Positions 45,996 to 64,000 of a DNA stretch of 64,000 nt are shown here, piece by piece (positions within the stretch are counted from its first letter, which is position 1; each line of letters begins with the position of its first letter). This DNA is from Leptospira tipperaryensis (GTDB lineage: Bacteria; Spirochaetota; Leptospiria; Leptospirales; Leptospiraceae). The notes beneath the pieces are model-generated. The model had not been told where the DNA came from. It saw only the letters and a list, made by a program, of their open reading frames with translations, and made no database searches. The stretch is taken from assembly GCF_001729245.1 (NCBI RefSeq), contig NZ_CP015217.1:1-64000 (forward strand). Direction: 5' to 3'. A program made the translations under genes and the position numbers.

Positions 45996-46870
45996 ATGGA
46001 GAATCGATTTCTAAGACTGACAATTTTTATTTCGATTGCGATTACATTGTTTTCCTTTTGGGATCATCACCTTGTTAGTTATCTCAAAGACTTCATCGTT
46101 TTTATCCATGAAATCGGACACGCTATCGCCGCGCTTTTAACCGGCGGCACCGTTCACGCCATCGAACTCCATGGAAATGAATCCGGAGAAACGATTGCGA
46201 TTCCCAGTTCCGGAAAAGGTTCTTTTATCTTCGTGGTTTCTGCGGGCTATTTAGGTTCCTGTTTGATCGGCGGATTTCTTTTGAATCGGGGCTTTTCCGG
46301 AAAGATGATTCGTCCGACTCTGATTTCCTTTGGAGCAATTTTGCTTCTTATGACGATCTCATATTCGAAACCGGGCAATCTTGCGCAGTACACAGGAATT
46401 CTCTGGGGATTGGGTTTTGTTTTACTAGGATTTTTTAATCTCAAAATCAATCACTTTGTGTTGGTGTTTATCGGAACGAGCATCACACTTTATAGTTTAT
46501 ACGATCTCTTGGATTTTACAGGAAACATCGTTTATACCGATGCGGGAATTATGGCGATGTGGATCACTGGGGCAAGTCCTTCTCAGATCATACCGAAATC
46601 GGTGATCGTCTTGGGATATTTGATTGCCCTCCTCTGGTCTTTTTTTAGCTTATCCATCATATTCATCTCGGTGAAAAAAATCTTCCAGTCTGGAACACAA
46701 GACCCAGAATTTCTACAAGAAGAAGATTCTTTCCACTTTCCCGAGGGTGCAAATGCAGAAAGCCCGTTTCCTGGAGACGTAACTCCGGAAGTTATGGAAT
46801 GGTTTTTCAGTAAGGGTTTAGATTTAAACGGAAAGCCCTTGCCTGCAGAATTTTTGGAAAAAGAAGAACA

Positions 46871-46874
<4 letters not shown>
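45996..46874 (+). CDS. M50B-like integral membrane protein
   Basis: The 292-aa protein has multiple membrane helices and the zinc motif HEIGH (H38, E39, H42) in [19 protein letters not shown], typical of M50B-like peptidases. Two later motifs of site-2 proteases (N-x-x-P and LDG) are not clearly present. It may thus be a protease with an unusual second half or an inactive relative. It overlaps the next gene by 4 nt (ATGA). Confidence 0.7.
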
Positions 46875-47815
<941 letters not shown>

Positions 47816-47837
47816 GCGAAGAAAATCTGGACGTACT

Positions 47838-47868
47838 TTGACGAAACGTGTCCGGAACACGCTATATA
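47838..47868 (+). promoter_or_regulatory. Promoter candidate for pntA part 1
   Basis: TTGACG (47838-47843), a 19-nt spacer and TATATA (47863-47868) lie just before ATG 47885, predicting a leader of about 10 nt. The long spacer lowers confidence. Confidence 0.4.
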
Positions 47869-47870
47869 TC

Positions 47871-49054
<1,184 letters not shown>

Positions 49055-49545
49055 TCCCACTGCTCCAAAGATGGATCCTATGATCCATCCGCCGATCACG
49101 TCACTGACGAAGTGATGAAGAGAAAGCAACCTTCCAAATCCGGCTAAGAAACTGATTAGAATCAAGGCCGGAGAGAATTTAAATAAAAATACAAGAATCA
49201 ATACTGCGGTCATCGAGTTGGCGGCGTGCGCGGATGGAAACGAATGTTTCATGTCCGGATTGGAATCTACTTTTCCAGCGACGGTGATCAGTGGTCTCTT
49301 TCTCGCGATTAATTTTTTTAAGAATAAAACGAATCGATCGTTCGCATAAGTTATCGCACCGGTAAACAAAAGCACCCAATACCAAGCAATCGGAAGATCG
49401 TTCTTTAGAAAAAGAAAGGGAAGAAGGATGATGAGGAAGACTTCTCCACGATTGATCTTAGAAAGAATATGACTCAACTTAGGATTGTGCAGATTGGCAC
49501 GGATCCATGTTGAAAGTGAAAAGTCGATCTGATCTACGATTTGTA

Positions 49546-50865
<1,320 letters not shown>

Positions 50866-50866
50866 G

Positions 50867-52020
<1,154 letters not shown>

Positions 52021-52029
52021 GAAAACTCC

Positions 52030-54102
52030 TTAGAGTTTTCGAAAGCTAACCCTTCTGTTTTTTGCTCTTCCAGTTTCTGTTTCATTTTCTGCATCCGGCT
52101 GTGAATACCAATAAGCTCTTGCTTTGATTCTTTTCTCAGAAATTCCTTTAGAGATAAGATATTCATAAACGTTACGAGCTCTTTTAGCGCTCAACCTCGT
52201 GTTGTATTCCTTAGAGGCAACGTTATCCGTATGTCCCCCAATTTCAATTTTATCGGACGCATTTTTCAACAGATACTCTACAAGAGGATTTAATAACTTT
52301 TTATTGTCCTCTGTGATTTTTGTTTTATTAAATTCGAAATAAATGCGTAGATTATAGATCGGATCTACGTCCTTCTCGGCTTTAAGAAAAATGGTTATAG
52401 TTCCGTTTTTGGAAATATTTTTTTGACTAATATTTACACTTTCAGAAATGTATTTTGGCGCAATCGCAAATAATTCAAAATCGGATTCCGGCAATTTATT
52501 TACTAAAAAGGATTTTTTATCGGATTCTTGAGGAAGAGATTCTCCTTTGCGGTTAATCGGTGTAAAAAGTGTTACTTTAGCATCGGGAATAATTTCTTTT
52601 GTCTTCTCGTCCGCTACCACAACTCTCAAACCGGAAGTGACTGCGGTTTGTTGATTGTTCGTAACCGGAGGTTCTTCTACTTTTGTTTCCTCCGCTTTCC
52701 CTTCGCCGGTTTTGATCGGCAGTAAGACATAAGTCCTGTAAATTTTTCGATTCTTACCGATATTTCCACGAAGGTCTAAAATATCCTCTTGGGGATGAAA
52801 GCCCGGCGAACTGATTTCTACCTTATAGATTTTACCGGTTTGTAGCGTAGTAGCGAAGTTGGACGGTTTTCCTTTTGTAAGGTCGCCTCCGATTCTTTTG
52901 GAAGTGATTACGATTGCGGGCTTGTTTCCATCATAGATCTTAAGTGTAGAATCGAGGCCGATCATCGATTTTTCAGATCCGTCCAGAACTAGCCCTTTGA
53001 AATTAAGATTATAAGAATTTCGAAGCGATTCCGGAACCTGAAAGCGATAGATATCAAACTGACCTTCGCCTCCGGTTCGGTTTGAAGAAATGTATGCCCA
53101 GATTCCGTCTCGGTCAAAACTGATCCCTTCGTTATCGAATCCTTCCCACTTATCGGAGTTAAACGGTTTTGGTAAAAGAAAAAGAGAAGACTGATCCACT
53201 TTTGGAATCATCGAATCTGCCGTTTTTATTTCGGGAGTTTCTTCCACGTCCTCTTCGTCTTCAAGCATGTTGTCTAACGCGGATTTGTATTTTAAGAAGA
53301 TTCTATAAATCTTAAACTTCTTTCGTTCGTCTTCTCGATTGGAACTAAAGTATAACTGTTCACCATCTTGATGAATGAAGGGAAGAATTTCGCTTTCAGA
53401 AGAGTTTAGAGGAGAGCCTAAATTTTTAGGCTGAGACCAAGTTCCATTCTTCGCATTTCGAACTGTAATCCAAAGATCAAAATCTCCGTAACCGCCGGGA
53501 CGATCCGAAGAGAAGATCAGAAAGTTTCCATCCGGCGAAATCGCAGGCATCTTGTCATTAAAGTTGGAATTGATTTCACTTAAATGTTCAGGATCGCTCC
53601 AGCGTCCCGTTTTTTTATCTTTGATTGTACGATAAATATTTAATCCTTCAAAGCCGGTTCTTCCAACGGACGGATTGAGAGTGGATGTAAAATAGATTTC
53701 AGAAGGAGCGTGGTTTGTATCAAATAGAATTGAGATTCCACCTTCGAAGGCGTTCGAGTTGAAAAGATTCGGTTTGCGAACGCCGGCCGTTGAAGCTCGT
53801 TTCAATTCTTCTCGAATGTTTTGATTCATGTTTACCGGCTTTGTCCATTCGGCCGGGATTTCTTTATCCAGATATTGTACGTTTTCCGAAATCCAAATGT
53901 CCATACCACCCTCACCGCCGGGACGATTCGATTGAAATACGATGTACTTTCCATCGGGACTGATCAGAGGATTGTATTCGTCATTCTGCGTGTTGAGCGG
54001 CGGTCCGAATTGTTTTTCGGGCAAATCCGGAAGAGGTTGTGAAAAAATAGGAGAGAGAGCGCAGAGAAATAAGTATAAAAAGAATTTAGAAAAAGTACGC
54101 AT
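52030..54102 (-). CDS. OmpA-family protein with PD40/TolB-like propeller
   Basis: The 690-aa protein has a signal peptide MRTFSKFFLYLFLCALSPIFSQ, then PD40/TolB-like repeats (NPLISPDGKYIVFQSNRPGG, MPAISPDGNFLIFSSDRPGG, and others). A spacer region follows, then a C-terminal OmpA domain with IYFEFNKTKITEDNKK, KIEIGGHTDNVASKEYN and LSAKRARNVYEYL. The OmpA domain should bind peptidoglycan, so the protein probably links the outer membrane to the wall. It is divergent from folP. Confidence 0.93.
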   Translation of the reverse strand: MRTFSKFFLYLFLCALSPIFSQPLPDLPEKQFGPPLNTQNDEYNPLISPDGKYIVFQSNRPGGEGGMDIWISENVQYLDKEIPAEWTKPVNMNQNIREELKRASTAGVRKPNLFNSNAFEGGISILFDTNHAPSEIYFTSTLNPSVGRTGFEGLNIYRTIKDKKTGRWSDPEHLSEINSNFNDKMPAISPDGNFLIFSSDRPGGYGDFDLWITVRNAKNGTWSQPKNLGSPLNSSESEILPFIHQDGEQLYFSSNREDERKKFKIYRIFLKYKSALDNMLEDEEDVEETPEIKTADSMIPKVDQSSLFLLPKPFNSDKWEGFDNEGISFDRDGIWAYISSNRTGGEGQFDIYRFQVPESLRNSYNLNFKGLVLDGSEKSMIGLDSTLKIYDGNKPAIVITSKRIGGDLTKGKPSNFATTLQTGKIYKVEISSPGFHPQEDILDLRGNIGKNRKIYRTYVLLPIKTGEGKAEETKVEEPPVTNNQQTAVTSGLRVVVADEKTKEIIPDAKVTLFTPINRKGESLPQESDKKSFLVNKLPESDFELFAIAPKYISESVNISQKNISKNGTITIFLKAEKDVDPIYNLRIYFEFNKTKITEDNKKLLNPLVEYLLKNASDKIEIGGHTDNVASKEYNTRLSAKRARNVYEYLISKGISEKRIKARAYWYSQPDAENETETGRAKNRRVSFRKL

Positions 54103-54195
54103 GAATCACTCCAAAAAGAAAGTCGAAGAGGGCCGTTTTTAGTTTAATTTCAGGATCTCCCTTAAAGTATCGGTCTTGAACGAGACTTTTTAAAG

Positions 54196-55041
54196 ATGGA
54201 AACTAGCAAGGAACCGAATTCTTCCATACATTCTCCGGTAATCTTCGGAGTTCTCAACATTACCGAGGATTCCTTTTCGGACGGTGGAAAGTATCTCACG
54301 CTTTCGGCGTCTCAAAACAAAGCCAACTCCTTACTTTCACAGGGCGCTGAGGTTGTTGATATCGGTGCTCAGTCTTCCAACGTTCAGTCCGGATTGGTCG
54401 GTCCCGAGATCGAATGGGTACGAATGAAGGAACTCATTCCAAAATTGGTAGAGGATAAGGTTCGTGTGTCCGTCGATTCGTTTCAACCCGAGGTGATTCG
54501 AAAATCATTGGAGGCCGGTGTCGAGTTTATCAATCATATCCGCGGCTTTGTCGATAAGGAATCGATCCAAGAAGCTGCCAAGTTCTCGCAGACAAATAGA
54601 AAATTCATCCTGATGTATTCTCACAATCATTCCAATCGACCGGAAAGAACTTCCCATCTCACGAAAGAGAATGTAATCAATGAAATTAAGATTTTTTTCA
54701 GAGAAAGAAAAAAGGAAATGTTAGAATCGGGAATTTCTCAAGAACAATTGATCTTTGATCCTGGGATGGGCTTTTTTTTGAGTCCCGATTTTCAGATTAG
54801 TTTTGAAGTTCTGAGAAAGATCAAGGAGCTCCAAGAAGAATTCTCGCCCATGATGGTTTCCGTAACTAAGAAGTCCTTTTTGGGAAACGCGTTAGGCGGT
54901 CTTGAAGTTTCCGAAAGGGAAATTGCCACCGTAATTACCGAACTCTATCTTTCGCTTCAGAATGTAGAATACATTCGAACACACGAACCTAAAAATTTAA
55001 AACAAGCTCTTACGATCTGGAACTTTTTACAATCCAAGTGA
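54196..55041 (+). CDS. folP: Divergent dihydropteroate synthase
   Basis: DHPS joins pterin pyrophosphate to p-aminobenzoate in folate synthesis. The 281-aa protein has FGVLNITEDSFSDGG near 19-33, VSVDSFQPEVI, DPGMGFF and VTKKSFLG. Several usual blocks differ: GGESTRPG reads GAQSSNVQSG, IND reads INH, MH reads MYSHN, and RVHDV reads RTHEP. It is thus a divergent DHPS or a relative in the pterin-binding family. It ends 4 nt before a convergent gene. Confidence 0.7.
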   Translation: METSKEPNSSIHSPVIFGVLNITEDSFSDGGKYLTLSASQNKANSLLSQGAEVVDIGAQSSNVQSGLVGPEIEWVRMKELIPKLVEDKVRVSVDSFQPEVIRKSLEAGVEFINHIRGFVDKESIQEAAKFSQTNRKFILMYSHNHSNRPERTSHLTKENVINEIKIFFRERKKEMLESGISQEQLIFDPGMGFFLSPDFQISFEVLRKIKELQEEFSPMMVSVTKKSFLGNALGGLEVSEREIATVITELYLSLQNVEYIRTHEPKNLKQALTIWNFLQSK

Positions 55042-55045
55042 GGAC

Positions 55046-56029
<984 letters not shown>

Positions 56030-56120
56030 TTTAGTAGGCCATTTATGATGGCTCGTTTGAATTTCCAAACTTTGTTTGGAGCCAACGCCAACGCTTCGCT
56101 GCTTTTGGCAACCTCGCTCT

Positions 56121-56135
<15 letters not shown>
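56030..56135 (-). repeat. Possible interspersed repeat between two TPR genes
   Basis: On the minus strand this segment has a perfect 7-bp hairpin TCCAAAC-AAA-GTTTGGA (56080-56064) and a tandem GCGTTGGCGTTGGC. Its base pattern is unlike the flanking genes. The last five codons of the TPR gene at 56121-57029 lie inside it. A second copy was not found here, so its repeat nature is a suspicion. Confidence 0.35.
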
Positions 56136-57029
<894 letters not shown>

Positions 57030-57135
57030 AAAAGAATTATCGGACCAAATTCTCCCTCGGACAACCGAAAAAGTAGTAATGGAATTTTTCAATTCTACCG
57101 ATTTATTAAAGGAATCACTAGGACCCGAGGGAACA

Positions 57136-58059
<924 letters not shown>

Positions 58060-58089
58060 AACTCATTTTAAAACCGTTGTTTCCTCGGA

Positions 58090-58120
58090 TACCCCTGTGA
58101 TTTTCACGGGGGTTCTGATT
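58090..58120. terminator. Terminator between rlpA and the Cys-rich gene
   Basis: ACCCCTGTGA (58091-58100), loop TTT, TCACGGGGGT (58104-58113) form a 10-bp stem with one G-T pair. A T-rich tail follows on the plus strand. It can end rlpA and may also end the convergent gene at 58121. Confidence 0.7.
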
Positions 58121-58378
58121 TTAACGGTGAGCCCTACAGCTATCGTTTTTCATTTTACTTCTACAGATATCCTTAGCCACTTCTACGATTGCGATCCCAC
58201 AAGTATTTAAACTCGGATCCACACATCCGGGATAGACCAGAAGAAGAGTTGGGAAACAATTATCGAATTCTTTCATGTCCTTTGCACAAACTTGTTCGCT
58301 CGAAACAAGCAAGTTACAATCCCAAATCCCGATCAAAAGTATAAGTGAAATCAAGCTGGAAAGAATCTTCTTTTTCAT
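58121..58378 (-). CDS. Small Cys-rich lipoprotein-like protein
   Basis: From ATG 58378 this 85-aa protein has a signal MKKKILSSLISLILLIGIWDC with a possible lipidated Cys near 21, then six more cysteines in a 64-residue tail (VC, NC, GC, TC, IC, SC). Six Cys could make three disulphides in the periplasm. An in-frame start at 58432 is possible but adds a non-signal segment. I recognise no family. Confidence 0.6.
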   Translation of the reverse strand: MKKKILSSLISLILLIGIWDCNLLVSSEQVCAKDMKEFDNCFPTLLLVYPGCVDPSLNTCGIAIVEVAKDICRSKMKNDSCRAHR

Positions 58379-58570
58379 GTTGTAAATGAAAGGATTATCG
58401 TTTGAAAAAGTCATTCCGAAATTTATTTTCACCCTTCCTGGATAGCTGATTCTATTGAAAAAAGGGAAAAAGGAACTTCACGCCCAACGGGAAAATTACG
58501 GAAGTATTAGGAATTTTAAAAGTAGCCGGATTCTTCTTTTCGTTTGCAGAATTTGCAAATACAAACGTCC

Positions 58571-59287
58571 TTAGATTCCGCCGCCGTGAATGAATTCATC
58601 CAGGATTTCTTCCAAGTTATCTTTCCCAGACTTGGGACGAATTTTACCCCCGTCCATGTGATTGATAGAATGGACTTCCTTTTGAAGAGTTTCGATTCTT
58701 TCGAGTAAGATAGAAAAAACTCTTGCGACCGGATCCGGAATCTCGTTGTGATCGAGCATGTGCTCGCCTTCTTCGCCGATCGGCATTTTAGAACGAACGA
58801 TTTTCGCCGGAATTCCGACCACGGTAGTATCATTTGGAACGTCTCTCATAACGACGGATCCCGCTCCGACGCGAACATTCTTACCGATCGTGATATTCCC
58901 TAAAATTTTTGCTCCGGCGCCTACGACGACATTCTCCAGCAAAGACGGATGACGTTTCCCGGATTCTTTCCCGGTTCCGCCTAAGGTCACGCCTTGATAG
59001 ATGAGGCAACCTTTTGCAATCGTTGCTGTTTCTCCGATCACAACTCCGTGTCCGTGATCGATCATAATTCCATTTGCAATCTGAGCGCCGGGATGAATGT
59101 CTATTCCGGTGATGAATCTGGAAAAAGTATTGATCATCCTTGGGACAAGAGAGAGTCTCATCCGATAGAGAAGATGAGCCACCTTATGAAACCAGAGAGC
59201 GTGAAGACCCGGATAACAAAGTACGATTTCCAGATACGATTTAGCGGCTGGGTCATACTTCTTAATAAATTTAATATTTTCAAACAA
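58571..59287 (-). CDS. cysE: Serine O-acetyltransferase
   Basis: CysE makes O-acetylserine from serine and acetyl-CoA, the first step of cysteine synthesis. The 238-aa protein has the family start (DPAAKSYLEIVLCYPGLHALW) and a left-handed beta-helix with DIHPGAQIANGIMIDHGHGVVIGE and QGVTLGGTGK. The C-terminal tail after IVRSKMPI is longer than usual, rich in acidic residues. TTG is the start, with GGAGAG 6 nt upstream. No cysK adjoins. Confidence 0.9.
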   Translation of the reverse strand: MFENIKFIKKYDPAAKSYLEIVLCYPGLHALWFHKVAHLLYRMRLSLVPRMINTFSRFITGIDIHPGAQIANGIMIDHGHGVVIGETATIAKGCLIYQGVTLGGTGKESGKRHPSLLENVVVGAGAKILGNITIGKNVRVGAGSVVMRDVPNDTTVVGIPAKIVRSKMPIGEEGEHMLDHNEIPDPVARVFSILLERIETLQKEVHSINHMDGGKIRPKSGKDNLEEILDEFIHGGGI

Positions 59288-59376
59288 GTGATTCTCTCCG
59301 GGCCCTGATTAGTAAGAGGCTAAAAATTCGCGATACCATGTAAAGAGGATTCTTTCCAAGAAGAATAGAATAACGA

Positions 59377-60303
<927 letters not shown>

Positions 60304-61700
60304 TATTACTAGGATGTATCATTTCATTTCCGATATTTGCTCAGGATCAGGAAATCAAACTTACGGACAACGCGTACGGATTTACGTACGACGGTACTAA
60401 CTTTTGGTACATTGATTCTTCGCAACGTTCTTTGTATCGTGTTGATCCTTCCGGAAGACAAGAATCGTTTCCATTAAACATTCCCTTTCTCACTGGGATC
60501 AATTTTGATCCGAGAGAAGGAAGAATTTATATCGCGTCTAGAAAACTCATTCTCAAAGTAGAACCGAATACGGGCGGAGTAACGGAACGTATTTCGGTTC
60601 CGATCGAAAAAATAGGAGGGATTGCAAGTCAAGATTCTCTTTTATACATTCTCGATCAAGAGAATGGAAAAATTTCCATCTTAGATAAAGGAACCGGAAG
60701 AATCATCGGCGGTTTTTTGACGGACCGAGCACAGCCGAAGGATCTCGTTTTCGCAAGAGATTCTCTTTGGATCTCCGATTCATCCGATGGAAATATCTAT
60801 CGATACAATCCGAACAACGGAGCGATTACAGGTTCTATCAAAACTCCTTCAAAAGAAATCAGAGGGATGGTTTTTTTAGGAAGCAGAATTTATGTAGTCG
60901 ATCGAACGGGCAAAGAAGTGAAGCGAGTTTCCTTTGTGGAAACGGATCGTTTTATCGCATCGGGTGAAACTACACATCAGGTAAAAGTAAAATTAACTTT
61001 TTCTCTGAACGAACTTTCAATCGCCGGAGGAATGCTCGGGATTTTTCAACCGCCTACGACCGAGCACCAGAGGGTTCGAAATCTAAAGATGGGAGAATCC
61101 GGATTCAAACAGGATTTTATCGGAAATGGAAGAGCCTTTGTAAAAAATCTCGGAGTGGACGATAAAAAAGGAACCCAGACCTTAGAATATTCTTTCGAAG
61201 TTCGAACTCAAAATATACGCTATTACGTGACCGACGATTTCCTCGAAAAGAAAGAACGAATCGGAGAGGATATCAAACCTTTCTTAAAAGGAATTCCTCT
61301 TGAAAAACAAAAAAACGCATACTACGTGGATAAGGTTTTCGATGTGAGATTGTTTAGAAACTCAATGTCATCGTTGAAAAAAAATCTGATCGATTCCGGA
61401 GTTCCGGTTCGTTCTTTATATACGGCAACGAGAGCTGAGAAGAATTCGGTTTTGTTTAAAGAAACTCTTGAAGTCTATATCCTCGGCTTTGGATGGGCGC
61501 CTATTCAGAACGTGAAACCAGGTCCGGATGAATCGTCCCGTGTTTTTAAAAAAGGGGAAGAAAGTTTGGATCTTTTTCGGGGTGAGAACTGGGAAGATAT
61601 TACTTCTCCGATCTTTTACAAAAGCAGAAATTCGGAAGAATGGAAATCGATTCCGGCCGAAATTCAAGTAAGCTTCGAATGACGTCTAACGTATAAAAAT

Positions 61701-61757
61701 AAAACTCGGATTTTATCCCTTCGTAGATTGTATGAGGTTCGAGTTTTGCGAAACTCG
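61701..61757 (-). repeat. Alternative hairpin arms at the end of the MATE gene
   Basis: On the minus strand, CGAGTTT (61757-61751) pairs with AAACTCG (61746-61740) in a tight 4-nt-loop hairpin. The same AAACTCG can pair with CGAGTTTT (61708-61701), which is followed by TATTTTTA. The second pairing would be terminator-like, with a 31-nt loop. Confidence 0.35.
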
Positions 61758-63053
61758 GAAGAATTTTAGGGCTTGTAAAGAAAGTGTCAACGCTCTTCCG
61801 AGCATGAGCATCGCAAGAGATAGCCAAAGAAGGTGATTGTTTTTTGTAATCTTTCCAAGATAAGCGATCGGTAAAAAGAATAGGGCTGTACTCAATAACA
61901 TTGAATTTCTCAATATTCTTCCTTGAGTCAGTCCGATAAAAAATCCGTCGAGAATGAAAGCTACGGTTCCAATTCCTAAAACAGGAATGAGCCAGAGCTG
62001 ATAGTCTTTCAAAATGGAAAGAACTCCCGAACTTTTTGTGATCATTCCGAACGTAAGCTGAGGAAATAGGAATAAGAAGATTAGAAAAATCGAAGTGAAA
62101 AGAAAACTAACGTTGAGAGCGATCCAAAGCAGAGACTTCAGTTCCTTCCAGTTTTTCTCTCCATAGAGATTGCCTGCTAAACTTTCAGTAGCGAAGGCCG
62201 CCCCGTCTACGAGATAGGCGCTTACAAGAATCAATTGAAGAAGAATCGAATTGGCCGCTAAAATTTCCGTTCCTGCTTCCGAACTAAAATTCCGGAACAA
62301 ACTAAACGTCAAAATTAAGAATAAGGTTCTTAAAAAAATGTCTTTGTTTAGGTGAAGAAGTGAGGAAAAACCGGAAAGAGAAAGTAGCGCTTTTTCTCGA
62401 AGCCAAGAAAAGTCGAACGAAGAAGTTCGCTTGCACTCTCTAAAAAACAAAAGTAGAAAGGCGGACAACATTCCGAACTGACTGATCGTCGTTGCGAGGC
62501 CGGCTCCGTAGGCTTCCCATCCTAACTCAAGAATGAAGTAAGCATCCAAAATGATATTGAGAGCGTTCCCTATCAACGTCGCAACGAGAACGTAAGAACT
62601 TTTTTCTCTTCCCAAAAACCAACCTGTGAAAACGTAATTACAGAGTACTGCGATCGAACCGGGAATCCTCGCGTCGAAGTAAGAAACGCCGGCGGCCTTT
62701 ACGACCGATTCCCCTTCCAGAATTCTAAATCCAAGCTCTTTGATCCAAGGTGATAGAATCAGAATTCCGATTCCAAAAAAACAGGCTAAACAAATGGATC
62801 GAATGAGAATAAAGAGGGATTCTTTTTCATTCTTTTCTCCCGATGCTTGAGCGGTTAGGCCCGTGGTCCCCATTCTTAAAAATCCAAACATCCAAAAGAT
62901 AAAATCGAAAAGAATTCCGGATAACGCGGCTCCCGCCATAAAGATATGTGTATCTAAATTTCCTAATATAGCTGTGTCCACCAAACCGGTCAGAGGAACG
63001 GTGATGTTGGCAAGAATGTTGTAAGCGGTAAGTTTATAAAATTTAGATTTCAA
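61713..63053 (-). CDS. MATE-family efflux transporter
   Basis: The 446-aa protein has about twelve membrane helices and is a MATE/DinF-type exporter: NITVPLTGLVDTAILG, FGFLRMGTTGLTAQASGE, FTGWFLGREKSSYVLVATLIGNALNIILDAYFI. MATE proteins exchange drugs or metabolites for Na+ or H+. The start is TTG immediately after the TGA of the symporter (TGATTG), so the two are coupled. Substrate is unknown. Confidence 0.9.
   Translation of the reverse strand: MKSKFYKLTAYNILANITVPLTGLVDTAILGNLDTHIFMAGAALSGILFDFIFWMFGFLRMGTTGLTAQASGEKNEKESLFILIRSICLACFFGIGILILSPWIKELGFRILEGESVVKAAGVSYFDARIPGSIAVLCNYVFTGWFLGREKSSYVLVATLIGNALNIILDAYFILELGWEAYGAGLATTISQFGMLSAFLLLFFRECKRTSSFDFSWLREKALLSLSGFSSLLHLNKDIFLRTLFLILTFSLFRNFSSEAGTEILAANSILLQLILVSAYLVDGAAFATESLAGNLYGEKNWKELKSLLWIALNVSFLFTSIFLIFLFLFPQLTFGMITKSSGVLSILKDYQLWLIPVLGIGTVAFILDGFFIGLTQGRILRNSMLLSTALFFLPIAYLGKITKNNHLLWLSLAMLMLGRALTLSLQALKFFRVSQNSNLIQSTKG

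Positions 63054-64000
<947 letters not shown>

Overview
The window is the replication-origin end of a spirochaete chromosome, almost certainly a pathogenic Leptospira. It opens with dnaA-dnaN-recF-DUF721(dciA)-gyrB-gyrA-dus and then carries lipL21, the abundant outer-membrane lipoprotein gene known from pathogenic Leptospira. Base composition is moderately AT-rich. TTG start codons are common, lipoproteins are numerous (about eleven lipobox signals) and intergenic gaps are short, all of which fits the genus. The species cannot be fixed from the sequence alone. No tRNA, rRNA, CRISPR array or insertion sequence was seen.

Region 1-9942 is the replication and topology block: initiator, sliding clamp, RecF, a DciA-type helicase-loading candidate, both gyrase subunits and a tRNA dihydrouridine synthase. 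The dnaA-dnaN gap (1480-1787) is AT-rich, carries DnaA-box-like 9-mers and a perfect inverted repeat, and is the best oriC candidate. Region 10188-18962 holds two surface lipoproteins (one is LipL21), a VWA-like exported protein, a degenerate sigma-54-activator-like protein, holA, maf, two envelope proteins, fabG and tsaC. Region 19276-29578 has an FG-GAP propeller lipoprotein, an ArsC/Spx-like protein, fliG, a 7TMR-DISM adenylate cyclase with two followers, a split PuuD-like pair (membrane domain plus lipoprotein cytochrome c), an inositol-phosphatase-family enzyme and an unknown protein.

Region 29621-38391 holds a GH42 beta-galactosidase, the hslO-tsaE-tsaB-rnr run, and a GMC oxidoreductase with a lipoprotein partner. 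Region 38455-42631 has a TPR protein facing a leftward operon: TonB-like protein, NusG paralogue, kdsD, aroD. Region 42813-49549 has a frameshifted DUF445 membrane protein, an Aer-like chemoreceptor, an M50B-like protein, a UDP-glucuronate decarboxylase, pntA part 1 and a PAP2 phosphatase. Region 49546-64000 has hisS, a DUF1577/PilZ-like protein, a PD40-OmpA protein, a divergent folP, two TPR proteins separated by a possible interspersed repeat, rlpA, a small Cys-rich lipoprotein, cysE, an M50 protease, a propeller protein with a degenerate transglutaminase-like end, a MATE exporter and the truncated start of a dicarboxylate/amino-acid symporter.

Themes that link genes: replication (dnaA, dnaN, recF, dciA, gyrase, holA); t6A tRNA modification (tsaC, tsaE, tsaB, with dus for dihydrouridine); envelope and LPS (kdsD, NusG paralogue, UDP-sugar enzyme, PAP2, OmpA-type protein, RlpA, lipoproteins); motility and signalling (fliG, Aer-like MCP, cyclase, PilZ-like protein). 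Most of the window is ordinary core chromosome. The least explained parts are the split PuuD pair, the palindromes sharing TTAGAA-N2/3-TTCTAA, the NusG-paralogue operon, the divergent DHPS and the degenerate AAA+ regulator.
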